Assembly (NCBI GenBank): GCA_963795055.1
Contig: CAWCGJ010000014.1
Coordinates: 310,001-374,000, forward strand
Reading direction: 5' to 3'
DNA length: 64,000 nucleotides
From: JASHPR01 sp963795055
GTDB taxonomy: Bacteria > Actinomycetota > Actinomycetes > Streptosporangiales > Streptosporangiaceae
In this document: piece by piece, positions 25,953-35,515 of the stretch
Position numbering within the stretch: the first letter of the stretch is position 1
How the letters are laid out: each line of letters opens with the position of its first letter
Position numbers and translations under genes: made by a program
Notes under the pieces: generated by a model
What the model saw: the letters and a program-made list of their open reading frames with translations, nothing else
Told to the model about the DNA's origin: nothing
Database searches by the model: none

Positions 25953-28900
25953 ACTGCCACGCTTTCCGCCGGCCGGCGTTCCCGCCCGTCCCACCGCCAC
26001 GGCGTGACGAGCACCGCGTCGACACCGTCCTGCCGGGCCAGCTGGCAGATGCCGAGCCCAGGGACCTGCGGGTAGCATCCCCACTCACGCTCGCTGGTCA
26101 TCACCACGTCCATGTCGAACGTGGCCAGCAGCCCGAGGCACTTCGCGCGGGAGTCGTCGTCGACCCCGGCGAAGGCTTCGTCCAGCGCGATCAGCCGCGG
26201 CGCATGAGGGTTGCCCGCCGACTTGTAATGCGAAGAGGCCGCCGCGAACAGCGGAACGGAGGCCACGAGGGCCCGCTCCCCGCCTGAGGCCGGACCGGTG
26301 GCGGAACGCCACTGCCCGTCCTGAAGTCGCTGGATCGCGAACTCGTGCCACTTCCGGTAATCCAGCGCCGTCGTCAGCGCCTCGGCCCACCCGGCCGCCG
26401 GGTTGTCCGCGTGCTCCGCAGCGATGCGCTGTTGCAGGAACGCCCCCACCGCGGAGCGGTCGCCGGAGGCCCATGCGTCGATCGTCTGCCGGAGCTTGTG
26501 CCGGACCCGGTCCAGCCCGTCGGGCGCGTCCCGCGCCTGCCGCCAGATCAGCCGCAGTTTCATGCCGGTCGACGTCGGCCGGGACTCCAGTTCCTCGTTC
26601 ATCTGCCTGACCTCGGCCTCCGCGGCCGTGATCAGTTCGTGCAGCGTCCCGGCCACCTCATTGAGCAGGTGGTTCTCCAGGATCTCTCGTTCCCTGGCGG
26701 ACAGCAGCCGGGCCCGTTGCTCTGCTTCCTCGCCGAGCGCCGCGGCGAGCCCGGGAATGTCGTGACTGCGGCCCTGGAAGACCACATCGACCACGATGAC
26801 GCCCTCACGCAGCGTCAGCCCCGCCGAATGCCCGTGCCGGGCCATCGCGTCCTCGAGCAGCTTGTGTTCCTCGGTCACCCGTCTCTGTATCCGGTCCCAC
26901 GGGCCGTCCCCGTCATCTGTCGATTCCAGCCCGGCGTTCACGGCGCGGGCCAGCAGTACGGTCGGCGTGGCCGCCCACGGCTGCGTAAGGTCGGGAACAT
27001 CGGCGGACGGCAGCGCGACGTGCAGCAGCCCGGTAGCGGCGAACGACCGGAAATCCGCAACGGCGGCGTCCCGGAGCCGCCCTGCCTCGTCGATCTGCTC
27101 GCGCAGCGTGTCCCGCGCACCCTCGGCCTTGCCCCGGTCGCCGAGTGCCTGCTGCTCGACGGCACGCGCGGCCTTCTCGGCCGTGGCTCGCCGTTCCATC
27201 TCCTGGCGGACCTCCCCAAGCTGCCGGTATAGCTCATCGACCGCCGTGCCGGCGGTCTGCCGGAGGGCTTCGTGCATCTCCTGAGCGGCCGACGCCTCAG
27301 TCCGCGCGGTCGTCGCCGCGTCGGTCGCCTCCTCCAGGCGCTCCCGGCTCGCGGCCAGCTCCGCCGCGAGCTCTTCCGCAGCGCGGGCAGCCCCCTGCCA
27401 CGCCTCGGCGGCCGGCCATAGCCCGGCGAGTGCCAGCCGGTAGGCGTCCGCCCCGGCCCTGACCTCGGCGAGCTCCCCGGGCTCGGCGGGCAGCCCGACA
27501 TCCCGGGCGAACTCCGCGGCCCGGGCGAGCGCGGCCTCGAGGTCCTCCTGCCGCTGCCCGGACACCCTAACGGCCTCAGCGTGGTGGTTGCGCAGCTCGC
27601 CGCGCCGTCGACGTTCCCCGGCGGCGACGGTGTGCGCCTCGCGTACCCCTGCGTCCGGCGGCACCGCGCGATGCTCGTCCGCGAGCCGGTCCTGGCGCAC
27701 CGCCAGCTCGGCCAGCTCCGTCTCGAGTTCGCTGATCGCCGTCCGCTCCTGCGCCAGCTCTTCGGAGAGCCGCGCGATCCTGGCGCGGCGCGCGCCCTCA
27801 CGCGCTCCCTCGCCGATATAGCCGGCGCTGTCCTTCCGCCAGGCGCCGCTCAGCACGCCGTTCGCCCAGCGGCCGTCCGCGGCTACCCACGCCCCGTCGG
27901 TACCGCCAAGCCCGATGGCGGCCAGGACGGCGCCAACAGCCTCCGTCGGCAGCGCCCCCGCCCGGGGATCGCCGGAATCGATCGCCGGGACCAGCACGCT
28001 CGCGCACGACAGGCCGGGCACCGGAGCGAGCCCGGACACCACGGTCACATCGCCGTCGACCAGGTTCCCGTCGGGCGTGACCCAGGCGTCGAGTATCCCG
28101 GCCGCCTCGAGTGCGGCCTCCAGCCCTGCCCGGTGCTCGTCCGGAACGCCCGGCGCGAAGTCGGTCACCTTCCACAACGGCGCGCCTGGCCGGTCATCCC
28201 GGACGCCGGGCGCCCTCGTGTGCGGAACCGGCGGGGCATCATGGCCGCCGGCCCGCAGCCGCTCAATCTCTGCCTCCAGGCCGACGGCATGCTCGGCGTG
28301 CGCAGCGAGACGGGCCGACAGGCCCGCCTCCAGGCGGCCGAGCTCGGCGCCCGCCGCACGGGCCGCGTCGTCGATAGCGGCGACCCCGGGGTTGGCGTCG
28401 TCCCCCGTCGCGGCCCACGCTTCCAGGGCGTCCATCAGGTCGTCGGGGTCGGCCACCCTGAGCTCGGTCAGCCCGGCCAGGTAGGACCGGTAGGCGCTGG
28501 CCAGGCCGCGCGCTCGTCGCGCCGCTTCCTGCTCCGCGCCGGCAAGCCGCTCCGCCGCGGCCTGCAGCTCAGCGGTGAGCCGGTCCTCCTCGGCGCGCGC
28601 CTTCTGCAGCTCCCGGTGCCGTCCCGCGGCTTCGGCGAGCAGCCCCTCGAGCCGCCCCACGGCAGCCCCCTGGCGGTCGGCCACCGCCTGGGTCTCTCGC
28701 CGGGCCCGCGGCAGATCCTGCTCCCAGCCATCAGCGGCCGAACGGTGACCCTGCCCGCACCGGGCCGTGCCCGCGGTCGCCTCGGCCTGGCGCTGCGCGG
28801 CCTCCAGCGTGCCCTGGGCCGCCTGCGCCCGGGCCGCCGCCTCGTCGGCCCGGATGCCGCGGCTCTGCACCTCGGCGGCCAGCCGGTCACGGTCGTGCTC

Positions 28901-29977
28901 CCTGATCCGCGCTGTCTTGTCCCGGCGCTCGGCCTCGCCCAGCATCTGCTCAAGCCGTTCGGCGTCCCGCATCGCGGGATCCTGCTGCAGCGCCTGGCGC
29001 CGGGCGTCAAGCTGTATCCGCCGCTGCTCGAGACCCTCCAGTTCTTCACGCGCCGCCCGCAGCTGCGAGTCCGCGGCGGTGAACGCCTCGTCCGCCGCGG
29101 CCAGGTCCCGGCCGAGCTGCTCGTAGCGGCTCTGCGCCTGCCGGGGTCCCGCGGCCTTCCGCTTGGCCGCGATCATCGCGTACCGGCTGTAATAGCGGAG
29201 GAAGTCGTCTGCCGCCTGGCGGGTCTCCTGCAGGCCGCGCAGTGCGTTGCGTTCCTCGTCCAGGCCGCGGAACGCCTCGGCCACGGTGGTCACCAGGCCC
29301 GGGCTGAGCGGCGGCAGCGCCTCGGTGAGCGCGCGGGACAGCAGCTTCTCGTCGGGCCGCTTGGAGAGCTGCGGCTGCCGGAGCTGGATCAGCAGGTTGA
29401 TCAGTGACTCGTAGCGGTGCTCGCCCAGCCCGAACAAGGCCTCATCCACCGCTCGCCGGTAGTCCGCGGCCCGGTCGTAGATCAGCCCGTGTCCGTCGAT
29501 TTCCTCGCGCAGCTTTTCCCGGGTGAGGGGTACGCGGCTGGCGGGCAGCAGATGGAGGTGCTCGCCGATGCGCTGCGTCGTCATGAAGAACCAGTGCCGC
29601 GCGATGCCGCGGCCCGCGACGGCTTTCAGCCCGCAGCCGATAGTGCGGAACTCGGGGCTCCCGTCGGCGGTGCGGCGGCCGAATTCGAGCCACGTGTACC
29701 CGAGGCGCTCTGAATTGGGATGCTTGCCGCCGAGCAGCAGGTTCCATTCCATCTTCTTCTGCCGGTCGCCGTCCGGTTCCACCCGGTGCGGGGCGAGCTC
29801 ACCGTCCAGCAGGAACGGCAGCGTCAGCGCGAGCACCTTGGACTTGCCGGTCCCGTTGTTGCCCCGGAGCAGCAGTCGGCCGTCGTGGAACCAGAACTCC
29901 TCGGCGTCGTAGTAGAACAGGTCGACCAGGCCCGCGCGCAGCGGCTTCCACCGGTCAGAACAGGGCGCTGGCAGCAT
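25949..29977 (-). CDS. jetC: Wadjet type II SMC-like ATPase JetC (TIGR02680)
   Basis: 1342 aa. The N-terminal ATPase half carries Walker A GNNGTGKS (residues 39-46) just after FYYDAEEFWFHDGRLLLRG. A long central region (about 250-1000) is Ala/Glu/Arg-rich heptad-type coiled coil with a hinge-like insert rich in Val and Asp (about 600-720). The C-terminal half has the ABC signature ASGGERALVASVPLF and Walker B RLIALDEAFAGVDDDSR. This is the MukB/SMC-like motor of the anti-plasmid complex. Its ATG lies inside the expected jetB end, and its stop overlaps jetD, so the operon is tightly coupled. No disabling change was seen. Confidence 0.93.
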   Translation of the reverse strand: MLPAPCSDRWKPLRAGLVDLFYYDAEEFWFHDGRLLLRGNNGTGKSKVLALTLPFLLDGELAPHRVEPDGDRQKKMEWNLLLGGKHPNSERLGYTWLEFGRRTADGSPEFRTIGCGLKAVAGRGIARHWFFMTTQRIGEHLHLLPASRVPLTREKLREEIDGHGLIYDRAADYRRAVDEALFGLGEHRYESLINLLIQLRQPQLSKRPDEKLLSRALTEALPPLSPGLVTTVAEAFRGLDEERNALRGLQETRQAADDFLRYYSRYAMIAAKRKAAGPRQAQSRYEQLGRDLAAADEAFTAADSQLRAAREELEGLEQRRIQLDARRQALQQDPAMRDAERLEQMLGEAERRDKTARIREHDRDRLAAEVQSRGIRADEAAARAQAAQGTLEAAQRQAEATAGTARCGQGHRSAADGWEQDLPRARRETQAVADRQGAAVGRLEGLLAEAAGRHRELQKARAEEDRLTAELQAAAERLAGAEQEAARRARGLASAYRSYLAGLTELRVADPDDLMDALEAWAATGDDANPGVAAIDDAARAAGAELGRLEAGLSARLAAHAEHAVGLEAEIERLRAGGHDAPPVPHTRAPGVRDDRPGAPLWKVTDFAPGVPDEHRAGLEAALEAAGILDAWVTPDGNLVDGDVTVVSGLAPVPGLSCASVLVPAIDSGDPRAGALPTEAVGAVLAAIGLGGTDGAWVAADGRWANGVLSGAWRKDSAGYIGEGAREGARRARIARLSEELAQERTAISELETELAELAVRQDRLADEHRAVPPDAGVREAHTVAAGERRRRGELRNHHAEAVRVSGQRQEDLEAALARAAEFARDVGLPAEPGELAEVRAGADAYRLALAGLWPAAEAWQGAARAAEELAAELAASRERLEEATDAATTARTEASAAQEMHEALRQTAGTAVDELYRQLGEVRQEMERRATAEKAARAVEQQALGDRGKAEGARDTLREQIDEAGRLRDAAVADFRSFAATGLLHVALPSADVPDLTQPWAATPTVLLARAVNAGLESTDDGDGPWDRIQRRVTEEHKLLEDAMARHGHSAGLTLREGVIVVDVVFQGRSHDIPGLAAALGEEAEQRARLLSAREREILENHLLNEVAGTLHELITAAEAEVRQMNEELESRPTSTGMKLRLIWRQARDAPDGLDRVRHKLRQTIDAWASGDRSAVGAFLQQRIAAEHADNPAAGWAEALTTALDYRKWHEFAIQRLQDGQWRSATGPASGGERALVASVPLFAAASSHYKSAGNPHAPRLIALDEAFAGVDDDSRAKCLGLLATFDMDVVMTSEREWGCYPQVPGLGICQLARQDGVDAVLVTPWRWDGRERRPAESVAV

Positions 29978-31149
29978 CGGCTGGTGCCTTTCTCGTCTCC
30001 CGGATGGTCGGCTCGGCCAGGGCGAAGCGCGCGATCGCCTGCGCTGCGGACCGCCTGCCCGTCCAGTTCGACGAGGCGGAGCGCCGACAGCTTTCCCAGC
30101 GCGGTGGCCAGCAGCTCGGTTTCCGCGCCTGGCTCCGTCACGCCCTTGCGCCAGTAGATGGCATGCTCCGCGGCCGCCTGCCGCACGAAGGCGTGCAGCG
30201 CGTCCAGCGTGGCCTCCTCCCGGCTCGCGAGGTACTCGGCCACAAGCAGCGTGACGTGCCCGTCGGTGCGTTGCTCGGGCATCCGCACGTCGGTTAGCTC
30301 ATCCTCGGGGTCGACCATGGCGATTCCCTCGGCACGCATCTCGGGGATCAGCCCGCTGGCCTCTGTTATCCGCCGCGTGATCGCGTGCCGCTGGGACAGC
30401 AGGTATGCGCGCTCGTCCTCGTCGAGCTCGTCGTAGTACACGACCGGATCGTCAAGCAGCCGCCGGGTGAGCCGCCTGCGCAGGGCCTGATTGCGCAGTT
30501 CGTCGCTCTCAGCGACCGGTTCCGCGGTCAGCTCCGCGAGCCGCTCGGGGAACGTCCCGGTGGTCACGGTGGACGGCCCGCGGATGCCGGACAGCAACAC
30601 GCCCAGCACCGGCCTGCGCACGTCGTACAGCACATCGGTCCCGGCGGACAAGAATGCATCCTCGTCCCCGGCGACCCGGCTCAGGACTCCCCAGCCAAGC
30701 AGCAGTCGGACCACCGCGACCAGGTCGGACCGGTCCGCCCGGCTGTCCAGGGTCAGCGTGAACCCCGCAGTAGCCAGCTCCGGCTCGGCGGCGGCCGTCA
30801 GCACATCGTCGGCGAGGCTGCCCAGTGTGGTCTGCGCGTCGGCCCGGGCGAGCGCCGACAAGGCCAGGCACAACGTGACGTACCGGCGCCGGCCGAATGG
30901 CTCCTTGTTATGCCCGCGCGCGGGGTGAGACGCGTCCGACAGCGTCGTGGCGGTCTTGAACAGCCGGGCCGTCTCCGAGTCCGCGGCGAGACGCCATCCG
31001 GTCTCCCGGTTCAGCCAGTCCCGCAGCTCGGTCAGGTGCCGCCGGACCAGGACCAGCGCCTCGCCGTCGGTGTAGGCGACCAGCAACGGCTTGGCCAGCA
31101 GGGCGCGCAGCGCGGCCCGGCGCCGTGCCTGCTCCTCAGCCGGGATCAT
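29955..31149 (-). CDS. jetB: Wadjet type II subunit JetB (TIGR02678 / DUF2398), frameshifted near the 3' end
   Basis: From the ATG at 31149 (GAGGG upstream) the frame encodes a TIGR02678 protein of about 370 residues, with AEEQARRRAALRALLAKPLL at the start, FGRRRYVTLCLALSAL, and DELDEDERAYLLSQR later. After LVELDGQAVRSA (about 30040) the frame runs into nonsense that overlaps jetC. Removing one base there restores AIARFALAEPTIRETRK...ASALF and a TGA at 29955-29957, the family's usual ending, overlapping jetC by 23 nt. The sequence as given therefore carries a one-base frameshift (insertion of one base or loss of two). It may be a base-calling error or an inactivating mutation. JetB is the kite-like accessory subunit of the SMC complex. 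Confidence 0.83.
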
Positions 31150-31156
31150 GACACCC

Positions 31157-32680
31157 TCATGGCGCAAGGTCCGTGATCTCGATGATGTGCTCCGGTCCGG
31201 TAAACGTGCCATCGGCGGTGCGGATCGTCGCCATTCCGCCGTCCGGGACCAACGAGAGCCGAATCTCCAGCGTGCCGTCGCTCGTTACGGTCTTCACTTC
31301 GGTGTCACCCGGCGTGCGGACCGCCAGCGCGTCGCCGAGCAGCGCCAGGAACAGCCGGAACGCCTGGGGGTCCAGCACGCCGAGGTCGGACAGCAGCGTC
31401 GGGCCGGCCGTGCCCAGGCGCCGCCGGGCCGCGGCGGTCTCGGCCGCCTCGCGCTCCGCCTGCCTGCGCAGGAAGTCCCGCTCTGCTGACCTGTCTCGTA
31501 CCTGGCTGGGCTTGCCGCGTCGCTCGTAGGCCCCGGTCTTCCTGAGCTGCGGGGATATGTGAATGGGCGGCGCGTCTTGCCACGCCGTTCCCGCCGGAAG
31601 GTCCTGCCAGGCGTCGGCGGTCTCGCCGGTGACCGACAGGTGCCGTGCCGGGCACAGGCCGAACGCCGCCCGCCACAGCCGGTGGGCTGCGTCGTCGTCC
31701 GGCGCCTCGGCAAACCACCGGGCCAGCGCCCGGAAATCCGCCGAACGGTCTGACCGCCCCGAGCGCCGCTCGTTCAGCAGGCCCACCATGTCGATGAGCT
31801 GCTTGATCGCGGTGACGGCGGCCTGCCGTAGCAGCCGGGCCTGCGACGGGTGTCCGGCGTCCCGCGACGTGAACCAGTCATCCAGCCCGCGCCACCGGTT
31901 CCGCCACGCATCCAGCGCCTGTTTCTCCGCCCTGGCCAGGGACTCGGCGGCGTCCGTGCCCTCGGGGACCGCGTCGGCCGCCTCTCGCCGTGCGGCGAGC
32001 TCGAGCAGCCGGTCGTGACCGATGGCTTCCAGCTCGCTGAGCAGCACCGCGATCTGGGCGCCGGAGTTAGCCAGGTCCGCGATGAACCTGTTGATGTAGT
32101 CGATCAGCCGTTCCTTGTACGCGAGGAAGCCGTCGACGTCCCCGTCGGAGAAGTCGATCGCGCGCCGCAGCGCGGACATGAACGCCTGGGCGTTGTCGGC
32201 CAGAGAGGAGAACCGCTCCGCCACGGACAGCAGCAGCAGGTGGACCTTGGCCGGATCGGGGTCCTGGTCCGCGGCCAGGGCTCGCAGCGACCGCAGCCGG
32301 TCGGCGATATCGGCCAGAGCGACTGACTGGAGCTGACCGCGCCGGCCGATGGCCTCCTCGTAGAAGGCGATGGCCTGCTCGGCCGCTTGCCCGGCGCCGG
32401 TGAGCTGGTAAAGGCATCGCTTGCGGTGGAAGTCCTCCACCGTGGTCACTCGGCTGGTATCAACATCCGCGCGCAGATTCCCCCACGTCACGAGCTGCTC
32501 CAGGGCCTGGGTGAGCTGCTCGTCGGCATCGATGCGCAGTTCGACGGCGACGTCCTCCGGCCGCAGATGGACGATGAAGCGCTCCTTGGCCCGCGCGAAG
32601 GTACGCAGCAAGCTCCGGTAAAGGTCGGCGTTCGGGACGCTCAGGTGCGTGAATGGCTGCGGTTCGCCTTGGCCATGCAT
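31157..32680 (-). CDS. jetA: Wadjet type II subunit JetA (TIGR02677 / DUF2397)
   Basis: About 507 aa from the ATG at 32680, which has GGAG upstream; an earlier GTG/ATG pair at 32710/32707 lacks a ribosome site. The start, PFTHLSVPNADLYRSLLRTFARAKERFIVHLRPEDV, is characteristic of TIGR02677, the kleisin-like subunit with winged-helix ends that bridges the SMC heads. RADVDTSRVTTVEDFHRKRCLYQLT and the RGQLQSVALADIADRLRSL segment also match. First gene of the jetABCD operon, with jetB starting 7 nt after its stop. An ISKra4-like element begins only about 65 bp upstream, so the native promoter may have been displaced. Confidence 0.9.
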   Translation of the reverse strand: MHGQGEPQPFTHLSVPNADLYRSLLRTFARAKERFIVHLRPEDVAVELRIDADEQLTQALEQLVTWGNLRADVDTSRVTTVEDFHRKRCLYQLTGAGQAAEQAIAFYEEAIGRRGQLQSVALADIADRLRSLRALAADQDPDPAKVHLLLLSVAERFSSLADNAQAFMSALRRAIDFSDGDVDGFLAYKERLIDYINRFIADLANSGAQIAVLLSELEAIGHDRLLELAARREAADAVPEGTDAAESLARAEKQALDAWRNRWRGLDDWFTSRDAGHPSQARLLRQAAVTAIKQLIDMVGLLNERRSGRSDRSADFRALARWFAEAPDDDAAHRLWRAAFGLCPARHLSVTGETADAWQDLPAGTAWQDAPPIHISPQLRKTGAYERRGKPSQVRDRSAERDFLRRQAEREAAETAAARRRLGTAGPTLLSDLGVLDPQAFRLFLALLGDALAVRTPGDTEVKTVTSDGTLEIRLSLVPDGGMATIRTADGTFTGPEHIIEITDLAP

Positions 32681-32746
32681 CAGCTGAGGGACTCCGATTA
32701 CCACCATCACATCGTGCCGGACGCTACCGACAGAAAGGACGCGGCT

Positions 32747-32772
32747 CGCGGGTGTGAGACAAGAATGTAGGT
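32747..32772 (+). repeat. Left terminal inverted repeat of the ISKra4-like element
   Basis: Starts CGCGGGTGTGAGACAAGAAT; the reverse complement of 37446-37471 differs only at the 16th base (A here, C there). It lies about 65 bp upstream of the jetA start. Confidence 0.9.
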
Positions 32773-32834
32773 GACTCGCCGGTAACCTGGCCTGGTCATT
32801 GGTTGTCTGGTTGTGTGGTTGCGGCCAGATCGGT

Positions 32835-33002
32835 TCAGGCTGCTGGCGCCTGGCTGCGGGGCTGGGTCAGGATCTCTTCCCAGCGGTTGCTGGCTTGCAG
32901 GCAGCGCAGGGTCAGGATGCCGGCCGCGCCGGGCACTGACCATCGCATGCCGGATAGTTTGAGGCGCTGGCCGATGATCGCCTTGCACCCGGCTTCGACG
33001 GG
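32835..33002 (-). pseudogene. ISKra4 transposase, C-terminal fragment
   Basis: The frame VEAGCKAIIGQRLKLSGMRW, then SVPGAAGILTLRCLQASNRWEEI, is the conserved end of ISKra4-family transposases, and joins exactly to the N-terminal fragment ending GSGAVE at about 35799. A basic/Pro tail and TGA follow. It has no start of its own. Together the two pieces rebuild an uninterrupted transposase of roughly 440 residues. Confidence 0.88.
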
Positions 33003-33006
33003 GTCT

Positions 33007-35037
33007 TCATACTGCGCCTCCAAGTGCGGTCTTTTCAGTTCGTTTGGGGTTGCGGGATCTGACACGCCGGGTTCGGAGCTTGGCCTCGGTCTTGGCGGAG
33101 AAGGGGATGCAGACTGCGCCGGTGCCCGCTTTGCGGTGATCCAGCAGGCCGGTTTTCAGCCAGTAGTAGACGGTGCCTGGTTTGACGCCGAGGCGGGCGG
33201 CGACCTGGCTGACGGTCAGCTCGCCGGCTTCGAGCGGCGAGGGGCGCGCCAGGCCGAGGGAGTGCCGGACGTTACGCACATCGCGTGTCCGGAACTCATG
33301 GCCCCGCGCGGTCCGTAGCCCGAGGGCACGCAGTTCAGCGGCGATGTCGGTGTCACGCACGTCTTCCAGCTTGCGGCACTTGATGAGGTCGATCGCGGCT
33401 GGCTCGGTGCGCATTCGTGTCCGTGTGGCGGTGTGCTGTTCGTGCGCGCCGGAGCGCCAGCGGATGCCGACGCGGACTTGGTCGCCAGAAGGGTCCGAGC
33501 GCAGTGTGACATCGGCGATGAGGGTCCTCAGCACGCGCTTGCGGTCGCGCGGGGAGGTGGTTGGCTTGTCCCATAGTTGCCGCAGGTCTGCGGCGAGGGT
33601 CTCCAGGTCAGCTGTGTCTGGCAGCGGCGGCCGCTGGGCCTTTTGCGCTTCCAGGGCGGCTTCGGCCTCGGCCACGGCGGCGAGCTTGGCTTCCCACCGC
33701 TGTTCGAGGCTGCGGGCAACGAGCCGGTTTTCTGGTTCGCACAGGTTGAAGGCACGCTCGGCGCGGGAGGCCTCATAGCGGGCCCGTTCGGCCCGCAGCT
33801 CGAAGGCCCGCAAGGCGCGGGCTTCACGCTGGTGAAGCTCATCAGCAGCGGCCAGCGCCAGCGCGATCTGCTGTGGTGTGACGGCCGCAAGCAGCCGGAC
33901 CTGGACTACCGGGTCCACCAGCGCGGCGCTGACGGAGCGGCAGCTGGGGGTGTGGGTTTCATCGAGCCGGGAGCGGCACCGGTAGTGGGCTGCTCCCGAA
34001 CTGGAATACGACACGCCCATGGTCGTGCCGCAGTGCCCGCATAGCACTATTCCCTGGAGCAGGGCGCTGCCTTCCCGGACAGGCCGGGCCCCGCGCTGGG
34101 GCCGGTTGGCGGCGAGCTGGCGCTGGTTGGCGCAGAAGGTTTCCCAGCTGATGTAGCCGGGGTGGTGATCGTGGATCACGACCTCCCAGCGCTCGGGGGG
34201 CAGCTCGATGGCGCGGGTGCGGATGTTGCCGCCGGCGTCGATGCAGCGTTCTCTCTTCGTGCGGCCCGAGACGTAGGCCCCGGCGTAGGCCGGGTTGCGC
34301 AAGATCGCCCGGGCCTGGCTTTGGCGCAGCCGCATCCACCGCACCGGGCTGGTCCAGTCTTGGCCATGGGTGGGGAAGCGGCGGTCCCGGAAAGCTTTGA
34401 CCACGCCGCAGCATGTCCCGGTCTCTTCGAAGGCGCGGAACACACCGCCGACCGCTTCCTGCACTTCCTGGTCAGGGTCCATGACGACCTGGCCATCGAG
34501 GTCGTAGGCCAAGCCGACCGGCACCGGCAGGCGGAGCTCTCCGCGGCGTGCCGCGGCTTTCTTGGCCTCCTGCATGCGCTGGGCCAAGATGTGCAGCTCC
34601 ACCGCGGACATCGTTCCCTTGAACCCGAGCAGCAGCTGGTCGTTGAAGTCCCGCAGGTCGTAGACACCGTCGGCATCGGCGATGAGCGTGTCGGTCACCT
34701 GGCAAAACTCCAGCAGGCGCTGGAAGTCCGCGGAGTTGCGCGACAGCCGGGAGGCCTCCAGCACCAGCACCAGCCCCGCCTGGCCCTGGCAGACCTTGCT
34801 TACCACCTCCTTGAAGTCGCGCCGCCCCTGGGTGCTGCGCCCTGACTGGCCCAGGTCGCCGTCGAGCACCAGCACCTGGGAGCGGTCCCAGCCCAGGGCG
34901 GCAGCGGCGTCGGCCAGCGCGTACTGGCGCATCGTGGACTCGCTGTGCTCGCGGACCTGGGCGGCCGTTGACTGGCGCAGGTAGACCAGCGCCAGGCGGT
35001 TGCGGTGGCTTTGGGTGATTTTGTGCTCGCCGTTCAC
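33007..35037 (-). CDS. Large serine recombinase (recombinase family protein)
   Basis: 676 aa from a GTG with AGGAG upstream. The resolvase domain starts ALVYLRQST, with the nucleophile Ser23 and the VLEASRLSRNSADFQRLLE helix (about 93-111). The Recombinase domain (about 170-290) includes ILRNPAYAGAYVSGR. The zinc ribbon is CGHCGTTM with later Cys residues (about 333-366). A coiled-coil stretch (395-470) is followed by a C-terminal part with a MerR/excisionase-like helix-turn-helix (ELTVSQVAARLGVKPGTVYYWLKTGLL, about 610-635). Such enzymes integrate and excise DNA at short att sites; here it sits inside the element it presumably moved. It appears intact. Confidence 0.93.
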   Translation of the reverse strand: MNGEHKITQSHRNRLALVYLRQSTAAQVREHSESTMRQYALADAAAALGWDRSQVLVLDGDLGQSGRSTQGRRDFKEVVSKVCQGQAGLVLVLEASRLSRNSADFQRLLEFCQVTDTLIADADGVYDLRDFNDQLLLGFKGTMSAVELHILAQRMQEAKKAAARRGELRLPVPVGLAYDLDGQVVMDPDQEVQEAVGGVFRAFEETGTCCGVVKAFRDRRFPTHGQDWTSPVRWMRLRQSQARAILRNPAYAGAYVSGRTKRERCIDAGGNIRTRAIELPPERWEVVIHDHHPGYISWETFCANQRQLAANRPQRGARPVREGSALLQGIVLCGHCGTTMGVSYSSSGAAHYRCRSRLDETHTPSCRSVSAALVDPVVQVRLLAAVTPQQIALALAAADELHQREARALRAFELRAERARYEASRAERAFNLCEPENRLVARSLEQRWEAKLAAVAEAEAALEAQKAQRPPLPDTADLETLAADLRQLWDKPTTSPRDRKRVLRTLIADVTLRSDPSGDQVRVGIRWRSGAHEQHTATRTRMRTEPAAIDLIKCRKLEDVRDTDIAAELRALGLRTARGHEFRTRDVRNVRHSLGLARPSPLEAGELTVSQVAARLGVKPGTVYYWLKTGLLDHRKAGTGAVCIPFSAKTEAKLRTRRVRSRNPKRTEKTALGGAV

Positions 35038-35119
35038 CGCACGCTCCTGCCCGCGCCGCGGCCGCCAGCATGTTGGCCACTGGCATGACCAGCTCCGAGC
35101 TGCACGCGGGCATCACACA

Positions 35120-35482
35120 TCAGCTGAGGCGCCCGCGCCTCAGCAGCTCGAGGTTGATCGCCGAGATCTCTGCCAGCGCTGCCTGGGCGCTGGTGCTCGT
35201 TGTCACCGCCTGGCGCACCTGCTCGGCGAGCTCGGCGGGAACGTAGATCATCTGGGTGCGGCGGCCAGCCCGCAGCGACAGATACAGGTACGGGCCGTGC
35301 AGTTCTCCTCTGGCACACCGGCAGCCCTCCTTTCCGCAGCGGCGGCGCTGGTTTTGCAGGGAACCCGCGATGACGGTTTCCAGGTCGGGGATCTGGGCGG
35401 CGATGCGGCGCCGCCGGGCCCGCAGCCGGCGCACGCTCAGCCCGGCCAGGTCCCCTGACACGGCGTTCTTGTGTGTTGTCAT
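35120..35482 (-). CDS. DUF6788-like small protein of the recombinase module
   Basis: About 120 aa from the ATG at 35482. Basic N-terminal half, then LQNQRRRCGKEGCRCARGELHGPYLYLS, which has the CGK.xCrCa..e.HGPY pattern of DUF6788 proteins found beside transposases and recombinases. The Cys residues could bind zinc. It precedes the serine recombinase by 82 nt on the same strand. A 9-bp perfect inverted repeat straddles its start codon. The function of the family is unknown; a DNA-binding accessory role is inferred from context. Confidence 0.8.
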   Translation of the reverse strand: MTTHKNAVSGDLAGLSVRRLRARRRRIAAQIPDLETVIAGSLQNQRRRCGKEGCRCARGELHGPYLYLSLRAGRRTQMIYVPAELAEQVRQAVTTSTSAQAALAEISAINLELLRRGRLS

Positions 35483-35491
35483 CACACAAGA
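35467..35491. promoter_or_regulatory. Perfect 9-bp inverted repeat over the DUF6788 start codon
   Basis: TCTTGTGTG and CACACAAGA are separated by 7 bases (35467-35475 and 35483-35491), with the ATG of the DUF6788 gene inside the spacer. The position suits a repressor operator or an mRNA hairpin that hides the start codon. The site lies within the recombinase module, so it may also be a recombinase accessory site. Confidence 0.6.
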
Positions 35492-35515
35492 GCGTGCCGC
35501 CCCGGCCCGGCCATG

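Noticed and set aside
27581..29407. 608-codon open frame on the plus strand
   Set aside because: It runs opposite jetC, whose Walker motifs and coiled coil are clear. The plus-strand translation is Arg/Gly/Pro-rich with no family and is a GC-bias shadow.
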